A DNA stretch of 21,831 bases from Cytophagales bacterium. Its GTDB lineage: Bacteria; Bacteroidota; Bacteroidia; Cytophagales; Cyclobacteriaceae. The notes under the pieces are model-generated. The model saw only the letters and a program-made list of their open reading frames with translations, did no database searches and had not been told where the DNA came from. Position 1 is the stretch's first letter. Each line of letters begins with the position of its first letter. The DNA lies in the NCBI GenBank assembly GCA_003500135.1, contig DNTA01000017.1:1-21831 (forward strand). Reading direction: 5' to 3'. Positions 1 through 7,700 of the stretch are shown piece after piece. A program made the position numbers and the translations under genes.

Positions 1-252
1 GGCATAACAATTACAATTTTGGTAAGACCGCCTTTTACGAAGTACTTTCCCTGCTTCGAGCTCCACGCCCACCGGGTTGCTTTTCGATATAGGTATTAGT
101 TCGCTCGAGTGGGGAATAATAAATCCGTAATGCAATGAAGACTGAATGAAAAACGGGTTTCGGAGAGAGTCACCATCTATGCTTGGGGACTGTGGCATAA
201 CATCTGACAAAACAAAGAAAAACAAGATAGCTGCAGTGGCGGTAACTTTCAT
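1..252 (-). CDS. Lipid A deacylase-like protein (acyloxyacyl hydrolase family), 3' part cut by window edge
   Basis: This open frame begins with ATG at 252 and stays open for 84 codons to the left edge, so the C-terminal part is missing. Residues 1 to about 20 form a hydrophobic export signal. Next comes a short stretch with HYGFIIPHS at 41-49, then a Pro-Val-Gly-Val-Glu-Leu segment and an Asn-Cys-Asn-Cys-Tyr motif at 79-83. That succession resembles the small outer-membrane beta-barrel proteins that Bacteroidota annotations call acyloxyacyl hydrolase, or PagL-like lipid A 3-O-deacylase. Such enzymes trim acyl chains from lipid A in the outer membrane. The catalytic His-Ser pair expected near the C-terminus lies outside the window and cannot be checked. 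The gene is divergent from the operon starting at 403. The family call comes from remembered patterns and is moderately sure. Confidence 0.55.
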   Translation of the reverse strand, partial: MKVTATAAILFFFVLSDVMPQSPSIDGDSLRNPFFIQSSLHYGFIIPHSSELIPISKSNPVGVELEAGKVLRKRRSYQNCNCYA

Positions 253-402
253 GCTTCGGTGTTTGGGTAGTTAATTTTAAATACTAAAAAACAAACCTCT
301 TTGTTCGGCGATATTTTAAACTCATAAATGAAAAAGTTTTGGATTTGTGTGAATGTCGACACAAAGACAAGAAAAATCTTTTTGTAAATTTACCATTGTG
401 AA
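253..402. promoter_or_regulatory. Divergent intergenic region
   Basis: These 150 AT-rich bases separate two divergent start codons and must hold the promoters for both. Near the plus-strand start there is TAAATTTA at 385-392, which matches the Bacteroidota -7 consensus TAnnTTTG except for the last base. It lies only about ten bases from the ATG and has no TTTG at the expected -33 distance, so it is not called as a promoter. No clear operator, riboswitch or hairpin was seen. Confidence 0.4.
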
Positions 403-1125
403 ATGAAAACCGGGACATCCAATATCGCCATATTGTTTTTCAGCCGATCGGCCAAAGAAGAGGCAATGGCCAAAAACTGGCTAAAGGATAAGGATCCCAG
501 CATCAATGTGCAAATAGCACAACAACTTATTGACCAAAGCAAATTGGCTATACAAAAAAGCGGCCTACCTGTTTTTTCTTTTGACAGCTCAAAACAAATA
601 GGATCAACTTTCGGGGAACGTCTGGCCAATGCTTTTGAACAGGTATTTCATAATGGCTATGATGCCGTCATATCAGTAGGTAATGATTCGCCACAGTTGA
701 ATGAAATCAATTGGGCTGAAATAATTAAAACGCTTCAAAGCGGCCAAAATGTCCTTGGCCCTTCTAACAGAGGTGGCGCCTACCTTATTGGCATGACTAA
801 AAAGGCATTTCGGTATTATGGATTTATCCATCTTCCATGGAAAAAAAGCCACCTGTTTAATGCACTCAATAATTTTTTGAAAAAAAATGATGTCACGGTA
901 AAACTTCTTCCTAAATACCGTGATATCAATTCATGGTACGACCTCATCCTTTTGAGGAACGAGTTATCTCAGAACCCTCTCCTGAAATTGCTTAGAAACT
1001 GGATTTTTAGCAATGACTCCTACCCTTTTTCGGATGAAGTTCGCATTATTAAAAATTCCCCTATTCTTCATTTCGGTTTGAGGGCCCCACCGGCAATTGT
1101 CTTACACAGCCAGACAATTGTTTAA
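403..1125 (+). CDS. DUF2064 / TIGR04282-like GT-A-fold protein
   Basis: This is a 240-residue soluble protein without signal peptide or membrane segment, so it should be cytosolic. It resembles the DUF2064 family, distant relatives of MobA- and CofC-type nucleotidyltransferases and of GT-A glycosyltransferases; some members are annotated as arsenosugar-pathway glycosyltransferases. The recognisable pieces are a beta-alpha start (IAILFFSRSAKEE, residues 8-20), a Gly-Glu-Arg-Leu helix near 71-74, the Gly-Asn-Asp-Ser-Pro metal/nucleotide motif at 93-97, and Gly-Pro-Ser-Asn-Arg-Gly-Gly at 119-125. The family usually has Asp-Gly-Gly in that last motif; here it is Arg-Gly-Gly, so activity may be altered. 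It is the first gene of the plus-strand run, 23 bases ahead of the TonB receptor. No arsenic genes are nearby, so an arsenosugar role is not supported. Its donor and acceptor are unknown. Confidence 0.72.
   Translation: MKTGTSNIAILFFSRSAKEEAMAKNWLKDKDPSINVQIAQQLIDQSKLAIQKSGLPVFSFDSSKQIGSTFGERLANAFEQVFHNGYDAVISVGNDSPQLNEINWAEIIKTLQSGQNVLGPSNRGGAYLIGMTKKAFRYYGFIHLPWKKSHLFNALNNFLKKNDVTVKLLPKYRDINSWYDLILLRNELSQNPLLKLLRNWIFSNDSYPFSDEVRIIKNSPILHFGLRAPPAIVLHSQTIV
1094..1120 (+). other. Hairpin across the gene 1 / receptor junction
   Basis: CAATTGTC at 1094-1101 and GACAATTG at 1113-1120 are a perfect 8-base inverted repeat around an 11-base loop, directly followed by TTT. The hairpin covers the last codons of the DUF2064 gene, just before its stop at 1123-1125, and sits about 30 bases ahead of the receptor start. 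It could be a weak attenuator or an mRNA processing site that sets different levels for the two genes. The stem is AT-rich and the T-run is short, so it may be chance. Confidence 0.35.
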
Positions 1126-1148
1126 CTCAATACTCAAATACGATTTGA

Positions 1149-4133
1149 ATGAAATACCTGATTTTACAAGGGGCATTGTTGCTTCTGAGCCTGAATGTAT
1201 TTGCGCAGGCATCATTAGAAATACAAATTTTTGACGAAAATCAACAACCTGTTGCCTTTCAACCGGTTAAATTGATCAACGAACTCATAGGCTTCGAGGA
1301 AAGTTTTACCACGGACGCTAACGGAAAAGCATTCGTAGGAGGGCTTTCAACCAGCGGCGATTATAAGGTCTACATTCCGGAAGGCAGTTTCTACAAAGAA
1401 AAATTTTCCAATAGCTTTAAGCTGATCTCGAGCAAAACCAGAAGTCTGACAATCGACATCAGCAGCAAGGCCGTGCAACTTGAAGGAGTGGCCATATCCG
1501 CGGCAGATTTCCATTCGATCAATACCATCAATGCCGAGGTGGCCTCCGAGCTTCATCATAAAGAACTGACCCAGCTACCGATAGAAGGACGCGATATAAC
1601 GAGATCATTGTATCGGCTACCCAACATCACACAATCGACGGGGTTTTACCCGGAAGCGCCCAACATTGCCATAAATGGGGCCAACCCTTTATTTACCAAT
1701 TATCAGATTGATGGCTTAGACAACAATGAAAACTTTTTGGGTGGACAGCGTTTTGCCATCCCTGTAGGTTTTACCCAGAACATTACGGCATTGACCAATA
1801 ATTTCAGCGCTGAGCACGGACTCACATCGAATGGTATAATCAATATCACAACAAAATCGGGAACAAACCAAATAAACGGGGAAGTGTTTTTTGTAACCCG
1901 GCCAGGCCCCGTGATCGACAGCCCATCGCCTTATGCGCAGCGCGATCTTTCAGGAAATCAGGTGAAGGATGGGTTTCAAAGATATCAGGCCGGATTTGGT
2001 ATTGGAGGCCCGATTAAAAAAGATAAAACCTTCTATTTTCTCAATGTCGAACAAACCACAGACCTGAAGGACAACTTGCTGAATGTACCCCAGCTGGGCA
2101 TTAATGAAACCATAAGAGGGCAAAACAACTTCACCTACCTTTCGGCAAAAGTTGATCAACACTGGAATAACCATTTTCGCTCTTCATTGCGTGTCAATAC
2201 GGGAATTGTGAATATAGAACGCCAGGGGGGCGGATTGGAAAGTGGAACTACCTTTGCTTCTGCCGGTAACCTTCAAGATCGAAATTCGCTGAATATCGCA
2301 TTGAAAAACACCTATTCCAGGCAAGGTTTTACGTATGAAGGAAACTACCTTTATGGAAGGTTCAGGTGGAATTATGCCAATCCGGACAATCCGGGCTCGC
2401 CCAATGTTGCCATGGAAGATTTTTCGGGCAATTCTATTGGTCAAATTGGCCATCCTGGTTTTGTTTTTGATGAACAGGAAAGCACCCACCTGATTCAACA
2501 AAAGCTGACTTTTCGCAAAAACCAACACCTTTTCAAAACAGGGCTTCAGTTTAAAAGCTCCGGATTTGAACTACAAGGAGGCGGAAACCCAAATGGAAGT
2601 TATCTGGTTCAGCTTACTGATGCACAGATCAATGCTTTAAAGGAAAACGGGGTCAGCAGCAATCTGATGCCTGAGGATTTACCAGGCGATGTATCCGTGC
2701 TCAACTACAACATAGAACTACGGCCCAGCGCTTTTCAAAAACGACAGGATATCTTCAGCCTTTACATCGAAGATCAAATATCCCTGAGTCAAAAAACTAC
2801 TTTCAATATCGGCTTAAGGTGGGATTATGACAACCTTTCAAAAGGCGGTGGTGAAAATGGGGATTTCAATAATATTGCCCCAAGGGTGAGCATGAATCAT
2901 CAATTAAACAAAAACACATCAATTAGGGCAGGCTATGGCATCTATTACGACAAAATTCTGTATGCCGTCTACAGCGATGCCCTGCAATTCAGCAATAACT
3001 CCTCTGATTATAAGGCACAGTTAAACGAACTGATCCGTCTCGGAATTTTGGATGCAAATGCTGATCCGGACAGAATAACAAATGAAGGAAATTTACAAGC
3101 CGGCTTTTCCGATGTGGAATATCTAAATGGCCCGGAGGCCACAGACCTGGAAGGCCAGCGCGAAGAGTTATTCAGTAATGAATGGCGCATTTTAAACCCC
3201 AACGGATATCAAAACCCATACGCCCATCAGTTTATGATCGGTGTTCAGCATAAAGTAAGCGAACAAATGATGTTTTATCTGGATGTTATGCATAACAGAT
3301 CATTTAATTTATTCAGGTTGAGGGATTTAAATGCACCGGAAGCTTACGAGGTAAACCCTGATAATGTGATGGTGAGGTCACAGCAAGAGGCAGATTTAAC
3401 ACGTCCCGTTCCGATCTACAACGATAACGGCCAGGGCTTCGCCGTCATTGGTAACGATACGTTGACAAGCGTGGCACGCAACGTGATGATGACCGAAACA
3501 GATGGAAGATCAAACTATTATGCGTTAAATTTCACCTTTCAAAAAGCAAGGGGAACCGATCCTTATGCCATTAGATTAATGTATACGCTTTCCTATCTGG
3601 AAAACAATACCGAGGACATTAATTTCCGGGCAATGGACGCCAATAATTTCGAAAATGAATGGGGACCTTCCATCAACGACCGGCGCCATCTGATCAACGG
3701 AATCTTTAATGTCTATCCTACACAAAGATGGACTGTGACCCTGGCTGCTTTGCTGCAAAGTGGTCAACCCATCAACCGCATTCCTGATGGCTCTGATTAC
3801 GGTACAACTGACCTGAACGGCGATGGCAGAAATTTCGGAGATGCTTATGTTGGCAACAGCGATCGTCATCCGGGGGAAAGCCGTAATTCTGATCGATTGC
3901 CATGGGCCTACACTTTTGACCTGAGTACTTTTTATACTTTGCCCATAGCAAATAGTCAAATTGAGATCGGAGCTTATGTTTTCAATTTGTTCAATGCTGA
4001 GAATCTAAGCGGGTATGCCAATAATGCCACGCAAAGCAATCAAATTCAAATTGGGGCTTCCGGTTCGCGAATTGTCCGCAAAAATGCAGCCCCTCCCCGA
4101 CAGTATCAGTTTTCTTTACGTTATTTGTTTTGA
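1149..4133 (+). CDS. TonB-dependent outer-membrane receptor with N-terminal CarboxypepD_reg-like domain
   Basis: This 994-residue protein moves a ligand across the outer membrane using TonB/ExbBD energy. Residues 1-20 are a signal peptide ending in Phe-Ala-Gln-Ala. Residues about 21-110 form a carboxypeptidase-regulatory/CnaB-like beta-sandwich, typical of Bacteroidota receptors. The plug follows at about 115-235, including the stretch Ala-Ile-Asn-Gly-Ala-Asn-Pro and the Gln-Ile-Asp-Gly-Leu-Asp motif, and ends with the Asn-Ile-Thr-Thr-Lys-Ser-Gly-Thr signature. The rest is a beta-barrel rich in aromatic, Asn and Gly strands, ending in Leu-Arg-Tyr-Leu-Phe with the C-terminal aromatic residue expected for BAM recognition. 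No SusD partner follows, so it belongs to the Oar-like/standalone type rather than a SusC pair. Instead the next genes are a binding-protein-dependent ABC importer, which suggests the two membranes are served by one operon. The ligand cannot be read from the sequence. Confidence 0.93.
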   Translation: MKYLILQGALLLLSLNVFAQASLEIQIFDENQQPVAFQPVKLINELIGFEESFTTDANGKAFVGGLSTSGDYKVYIPEGSFYKEKFSNSFKLISSKTRSLTIDISSKAVQLEGVAISAADFHSINTINAEVASELHHKELTQLPIEGRDITRSLYRLPNITQSTGFYPEAPNIAINGANPLFTNYQIDGLDNNENFLGGQRFAIPVGFTQNITALTNNFSAEHGLTSNGIINITTKSGTNQINGEVFFVTRPGPVIDSPSPYAQRDLSGNQVKDGFQRYQAGFGIGGPIKKDKTFYFLNVEQTTDLKDNLLNVPQLGINETIRGQNNFTYLSAKVDQHWNNHFRSSLRVNTGIVNIERQGGGLESGTTFASAGNLQDRNSLNIALKNTYSRQGFTYEGNYLYGRFRWNYANPDNPGSPNVAMEDFSGNSIGQIGHPGFVFDEQESTHLIQQKLTFRKNQHLFKTGLQFKSSGFELQGGGNPNGSYLVQLTDAQINALKENGVSSNLMPEDLPGDVSVLNYNIELRPSAFQKRQDIFSLYIEDQISLSQKTTFNIGLRWDYDNLSKGGGENGDFNNIAPRVSMNHQLNKNTSIRAGYGIYYDKILYAVYSDALQFSNNSSDYKAQLNELIRLGILDANADPDRITNEGNLQAGFSDVEYLNGPEATDLEGQREELFSNEWRILNPNGYQNPYAHQFMIGVQHKVSEQMMFYLDVMHNRSFNLFRLRDLNAPEAYEVNPDNVMVRSQQEADLTRPVPIYNDNGQGFAVIGNDTLTSVARNVMMTETDGRSNYYALNFTFQKARGTDPYAIRLMYTLSYLENNTEDINFRAMDANNFENEWGPSINDRRHLINGIFNVYPTQRWTVTLAALLQSGQPINRIPDGSDYGTTDLNGDGRNFGDAYVGNSDRHPGESRNSDRLPWAYTFDLSTFYTLPIANSQIEIGAYVFNLFNAENLSGYANNATQSNQIQIGASGSRIVRKNAAPPRQYQFSLRYLF

Positions 4134-4135
4134 GC

Positions 4136-5365
4136 ATGGAAAAAAAGATTTGGAAATATACGTATTGTTTGATTTTACCATTCTTATTCATGGCGATAGG
4201 TTGTGGCTCGAACAAAACATCTGAAAAGCAAGGGGTTCCGAACAATTGGCCGGAAATAGAACAAAAAGCAAGCAACCAAACCGTGACCATGATGATGTGG
4301 CAGGGCGACCCACTCATCAATACGTACATGAAAAATTTTGTGGTTCCTACAGTAAAGGATAAATACGGGATCGATCTTGAAATTGTACCGGGCCAGGGTA
4401 ATCAAATTGTAAGTACCTTAATTTCGGAGCAGGAAGCAGGCGCCAAAACCAGTCAACTGGATATGATGTGGATCAATGGCGAGACATTTTATCAATTGAG
4501 AAAGATCAAAGCTTTGCATGGGCCATTTGTTGACCGGATACCCAATAACAAATATATTAATTGGGATAGCCCATTTATTCGATTTGATTTTCAGCAGGAA
4601 GTAGATGGATATGAATGCCCCTGGGGCAATGTCCAATTGGCGATAATATATAACAGCGAATATGTTGAAAACCCGCCTGAAACGTTACAGGAACTTGAAA
4701 ATTGGGTAAAAAGCAATCCCGGCAAATTCACCATAGGTAATGACTTCACCGGAATGACCTTACTAAAATCGTGGCTGACATTTTTTGCCGGAGGACCCGA
4801 AAAAATAAAAGGTGAATTTAACGAAGAGGTTTATCGGCAAAGCAGTGAAAAATTATGGGCCTATATCAACCGGATAAAGCCCTACTTTTGGAATGGCGGG
4901 GAAACCTTTCCCTCCTCCGTGGCACAAATGCATCAGCTCTTTGCCAACGGTGAAATATGGTTCACCATGAGCAATAACGACAGTGAAGTAGATAACAAGA
5001 TCAACCAGGGTCTGTTCTCAGAAAACAGTCGTGCTTATGTACCAACTTATGGCGCCATTCAGAATTCGCACTATCTCGGCATTGCCGCCAAATCTGACAA
5101 CAAGGCAGCGGCTATGGTGGTCATCAATTATATGATCTCTCCTGAAGCACAATATCAAAAAATGAAGCCCGACGTTTGGGGTGATCATACCATTCTCGAC
5201 ATTGACCGGCTTCCACAGGAATGGAAAGTGAAATTCAATGAAATTCCCGGTCGACAGTATGCGCCGCAAAGAAGCGAAATTCAGGAAAATGCCCTGATGG
5301 AACCTGCTCCTGAATATATGATCAGGTTGTTTTCAGATTTCCGAACCGAAGTAATGGAAAAATAG
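4136..5365 (+). CDS. YnjB-like ABC transporter solute-binding lipoprotein
   Basis: This is the extracytoplasmic substrate-binding protein of the ABC importer encoded by the next three genes, predicted to be anchored in the inner membrane and exposed to the periplasm. The ATG at 4136 lies two bases after the receptor stop. An in-frame TTG at 4130 overlaps that stop and is less likely. The 409-residue product has a lipoprotein signal ending Met-Ala-Ile-Gly-Cys, with the lipidated Cys at 23. Trp-Ile-Asn-Gly-Glu at 112-116, Pro-Trp-Gly at 162-164 and the Asn-Pro-Gly-Lys-Phe-Thr segment further on match my memory of Escherichia coli YnjB and relatives, a branch of the iron/thiamine/polyamine-type binding proteins. 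The substrate of YnjB is not established to my knowledge. The family call is fairly confident; the ligand is unknown. Confidence 0.85.
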   Translation: MEKKIWKYTYCLILPFLFMAIGCGSNKTSEKQGVPNNWPEIEQKASNQTVTMMMWQGDPLINTYMKNFVVPTVKDKYGIDLEIVPGQGNQIVSTLISEQEAGAKTSQLDMMWINGETFYQLRKIKALHGPFVDRIPNNKYINWDSPFIRFDFQQEVDGYECPWGNVQLAIIYNSEYVENPPETLQELENWVKSNPGKFTIGNDFTGMTLLKSWLTFFAGGPEKIKGEFNEEVYRQSSEKLWAYINRIKPYFWNGGETFPSSVAQMHQLFANGEIWFTMSNNDSEVDNKINQGLFSENSRAYVPTYGAIQNSHYLGIAAKSDNKAAAMVVINYMISPEAQYQKMKPDVWGDHTILDIDRLPQEWKVKFNEIPGRQYAPQRSEIQENALMEPAPEYMIRLFSDFRTEVMEK

Positions 5366-6202
5366 ATGTCTAAGAAGATCACTCTTGTCCTTTATATCGT
5401 TATTACTTCCGCCCCCATATTGGCCGGACTGATTTATGCATTGCTATACAGTTTTGGTTTAATTGGCATATTAAGCAAGGGATTTACTCTCCGATATTGG
5501 AAAACCTTATTTAGCAGCGACGCTGCCCTGTGCATGGGTTATACTTTATTGCTTACCATGGCTTCCATAATATTGATTTTGGCAATTTCATTGATTTTAT
5601 CCTATCAGCTATCCAAACGACCAAAATCATTTTTGCATAAAGTATTGTTTATACCACTTACCATGCCCCCACTTATTATGGCTTTCGCTGTATTCTATTG
5701 GATGAGTCCCGGCGGCATAATATCAAGGTTTCTGAACCAACTGGGCATTTTAGAGGAAATAGAATCATTTCCCAGGTTGGTTAATGATTTTTGGGGTGTT
5801 GGTATTATCATCACACATGTGCTATTAATTGCCCCTCTTTTTACCCTTTTATTCACCAATCAGGTAAAAAAAGAAAAGCTCATGGATATGGCCGATATTT
5901 CCTATACCCTTGGCGGTGACGCCACACAATTTTTTCGCAAGATATTCATTCCGGTTGTTCTCAAGCGATCTAAACACTTAATTGTACTATACACCATTTT
6001 CCTGATGGGAACTTATGAAGCGCCTCTTTTGCTGGGTCGCAGTACCCCCAGGGTTTTGACCATATTTATAACAGAAAAGCTTTCGAGATACAATCTCGAT
6101 GACATACCCGTTGCCTATGCATTAACCAGTTTCTACTCCGTTGCCATTATGATTACAGTTCAAATATTTTTAACCCGCAGTAAAAACAGGTCATGGGCAT
6201 AA
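5366..6202 (+). CDS. ABC transporter permease, first half (YnjC-like N-terminal half)
   Basis: This is a 278-residue integral inner-membrane protein with about six hydrophobic helices, at roughly residues 5-30, 56-80, 92-113, 144-164, 205-223 and 250-270. The cytoplasmic coupling loop that contacts the ATPase is visible at about 175-196, with Ala 176, Gly 183 and the Phe-x-x-x-x-x-Pro ending of the EAA motif. The start codon directly follows the binding-protein stop, and the end overlaps the second permease by ten bases, so the three are likely translationally coupled. E. coli YnjC, as I recall it, is one protein of about 510 residues with two permease units; here the halves are separate genes. 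It is presumed to form a heterodimer with the product of 6193-6972. Confidence 0.88.
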   Translation: MSKKITLVLYIVITSAPILAGLIYALLYSFGLIGILSKGFTLRYWKTLFSSDAALCMGYTLLLTMASIILILAISLILSYQLSKRPKSFLHKVLFIPLTMPPLIMAFAVFYWMSPGGIISRFLNQLGILEEIESFPRLVNDFWGVGIIITHVLLIAPLFTLLFTNQVKKEKLMDMADISYTLGGDATQFFRKIFIPVVLKRSKHLIVLYTIFLMGTYEAPLLLGRSTPRVLTIFITEKLSRYNLDDIPVAYALTSFYSVAIMITVQIFLTRSKNRSWA

Positions 6203-6972
6203 AAGGAAAATTCATCAATACGACATCAATCATATTACTGCTGCCAATTTTCGGTATTATGTACCTGTCTTTTGTTAGCCAATGGAACTATCCGCGGCTT
6301 TTTAGGGATGTCTGGACCGGTGTTAACTGGGTTTCCACGCTTTCAGGTCAAAATAACATCATGAAAAGCCTGGGGTTATCTCTTTTTATCTCATCTTTTG
6401 TAGCGCTTACAACAACCTCAACAGGGTTTGTATTATCCAGACAACTGAGCCAACTAAAGAAAGCAAATGTATGGTTATCCCTATCGTACTTCCCGTATTT
6501 GATCGCCCCAGTTGTACTTGGTGTCATGTTGCAGTTTTATTTTATAAAATTTGGGCTTAATGGTTCGGTAGTCGGTGTCCTTTTGGCACAAATGCTTTTC
6601 ATCACGCCATACAGTACCATCTTTTTCAGCGCCTTCTGGAATAAAACGATTCATGACACTGTATTTCAGGCCCATTCATTAGGAGCCTCCGGCCGGCAGG
6701 TATATTGGCAAATTGTACTTCCCCTGGCAAAACCGTGGATATTTATCGGAATGTTCCAATGCTTTTTGATCTCTTGGTTTGAGTACGGTATTACGCAGCT
6801 CATCGGGGTTGGCAAAGTGGCCACCTTAACCATTACCACTATGCAATGGGTTAAAGAAGCCAATCCCCATCTGGCTGCTGTTTCAGCATGTTTAATGGTG
6901 GTTCCCACTTTAATTTTACTCCTAATAAATCAGCGTATTTTTTTAAAACAAAAAGACCTGGAGACCGCATGA
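6193..6972 (+). CDS. ABC transporter permease, second half (YnjC-like C-terminal half)
   Basis: This 259-residue inner-membrane permease has about six predicted helices, at roughly residues 10-29, 60-82, 95-118, 125-147, 182-203 and 228-246. The EAA coupling loop is better conserved than in its partner: Gln 159, Ala 160, Gly 164 and a terminal Leu-Pro at 176-177, with the x-x-Ala-x-x-x-Gly-Ala spacing typical of iron/thiamine/polyamine-type permeases. It overlaps the upstream permease by ten bases, and its TGA stop overlaps the ATPase start codon in an ATGA junction. With the first permease it should form the membrane channel of the importer. Confidence 0.88.
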   Translation: MGIKGKFINTTSIILLLPIFGIMYLSFVSQWNYPRLFRDVWTGVNWVSTLSGQNNIMKSLGLSLFISSFVALTTTSTGFVLSRQLSQLKKANVWLSLSYFPYLIAPVVLGVMLQFYFIKFGLNGSVVGVLLAQMLFITPYSTIFFSAFWNKTIHDTVFQAHSLGASGRQVYWQIVLPLAKPWIFIGMFQCFLISWFEYGITQLIGVGKVATLTITTMQWVKEANPHLAAVSACLMVVPTLILLLINQRIFLKQKDLETA

Positions 6973-7700
6973 TCAAAGTGAGCAACATATCAAAAAGCTA
7001 TGGAAAAGAGCCTGTTTTGAAAAATATCGGCTTTGAGCTATTGGAGCAGCACACCATGAGTATTTTGGGTAAATCAGGTTGTGGAAAAACTACTCTGCTA
7101 AAAATACTTGCCGGGCTTGAAAATAGTGACTCCGGCAGTTTTACGATAGACGGAAGTGATATGCTTCATATGCCCCCACAACGTCGCGAAGTGGTATATC
7201 TCAGCCAGGAGCCCTTGCTTTTTCCACATATGACGGTAGAACAAAATATTGGCTATGGCCTTAGGATCCGAAAAATCAGTCAAAATGAATTGGTTGAAAA
7301 AGTTGAAGTAATGCTTAATGAGTTAGGTATATCAGAACACCGCAATAAAATGCCCGATCAACTTTCAGGAGGACAAAAACAAAGGGTGGCATTTGGCCGG
7401 GCCCTGGTGATCAACCCTAAGGTTATATTATTGGATGAGCCTTTTGGCAGCCTTGATGCCCATACCAGGGAAGATATGCAAACTCTTTTTTTAAAAATTG
7501 CTGAACTACACCATATTACCGCACTTTTGGTTACTCATGATGTTAAGGAAGCACTGATAATGGGACGAAAATTCGCGAGATTAGATGCAGGGGCGCTTAC
7601 TGTTTACCCTGATAAAAAGGCATTCATTGCTGCTCCGGAAAATGGCATTAAAAAAGAAGTTGGATTTTGGAATGAACTAATGAAAGAACATGAACAATAA
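6969..7700 (+). CDS. ABC transporter ATP-binding protein (YnjD-like)
   Basis: This is the cytoplasmic ATPase that powers the importer. The start is set at ATG 6969, which overlaps the permease stop; a longer reading from 6888 would lie inside the permease and add a non-homologous leader. The 243-residue protein has every standard motif: Walker A Gly-Lys-Ser-Gly-Cys-Gly-Lys-Thr-Thr at 34-42, Q-loop Gln 80, ABC signature Leu-Ser-Gly-Gly-Gln at 132-136, Walker B Val-Ile-Leu-Leu-Asp-Glu at 152-157, D-loop Ser-Leu-Asp at 161-163, and switch His 190. It is short and lacks the C-terminal TOBE regulatory domain of maltose- and polyamine-type ATPases, which fits the YnjD/ThiQ size class. The last 11 bases overlap the radical SAM gene. 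Confidence 0.93.
   Translation: MIKVSNISKSYGKEPVLKNIGFELLEQHTMSILGKSGCGKTTLLKILAGLENSDSGSFTIDGSDMLHMPPQRREVVYLSQEPLLFPHMTVEQNIGYGLRIRKISQNELVEKVEVMLNELGISEHRNKMPDQLSGGQKQRVAFGRALVINPKVILLDEPFGSLDAHTREDMQTLFLKIAELHHITALLVTHDVKEALIMGRKFARLDAGALTVYPDKKAFIAAPENGIKKEVGFWNELMKEHEQ

Noticed and set aside
403..1125. Arsenosugar biosynthesis role for the DUF2064 protein
   Set aside because: No ArsS, ArsM or other arsenic gene is in the window, and the radical SAM protein does not resemble ArsS beyond the core motif.
1149..4133. SusC-type glycan transporter
   Set aside because: No SusD gene follows, and the plug and N-terminal domain fit a standalone TonB receptor better; the next genes encode an ABC importer.
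3576..4329. Long minus-strand open frames opposite the receptor 3' end (127 and 112 codons)
   Set aside because: They lie fully antisense to well-conserved receptor and lipoprotein coding sequence, have no recognisable motif, and their residue make-up looks like a reverse reading of another gene.
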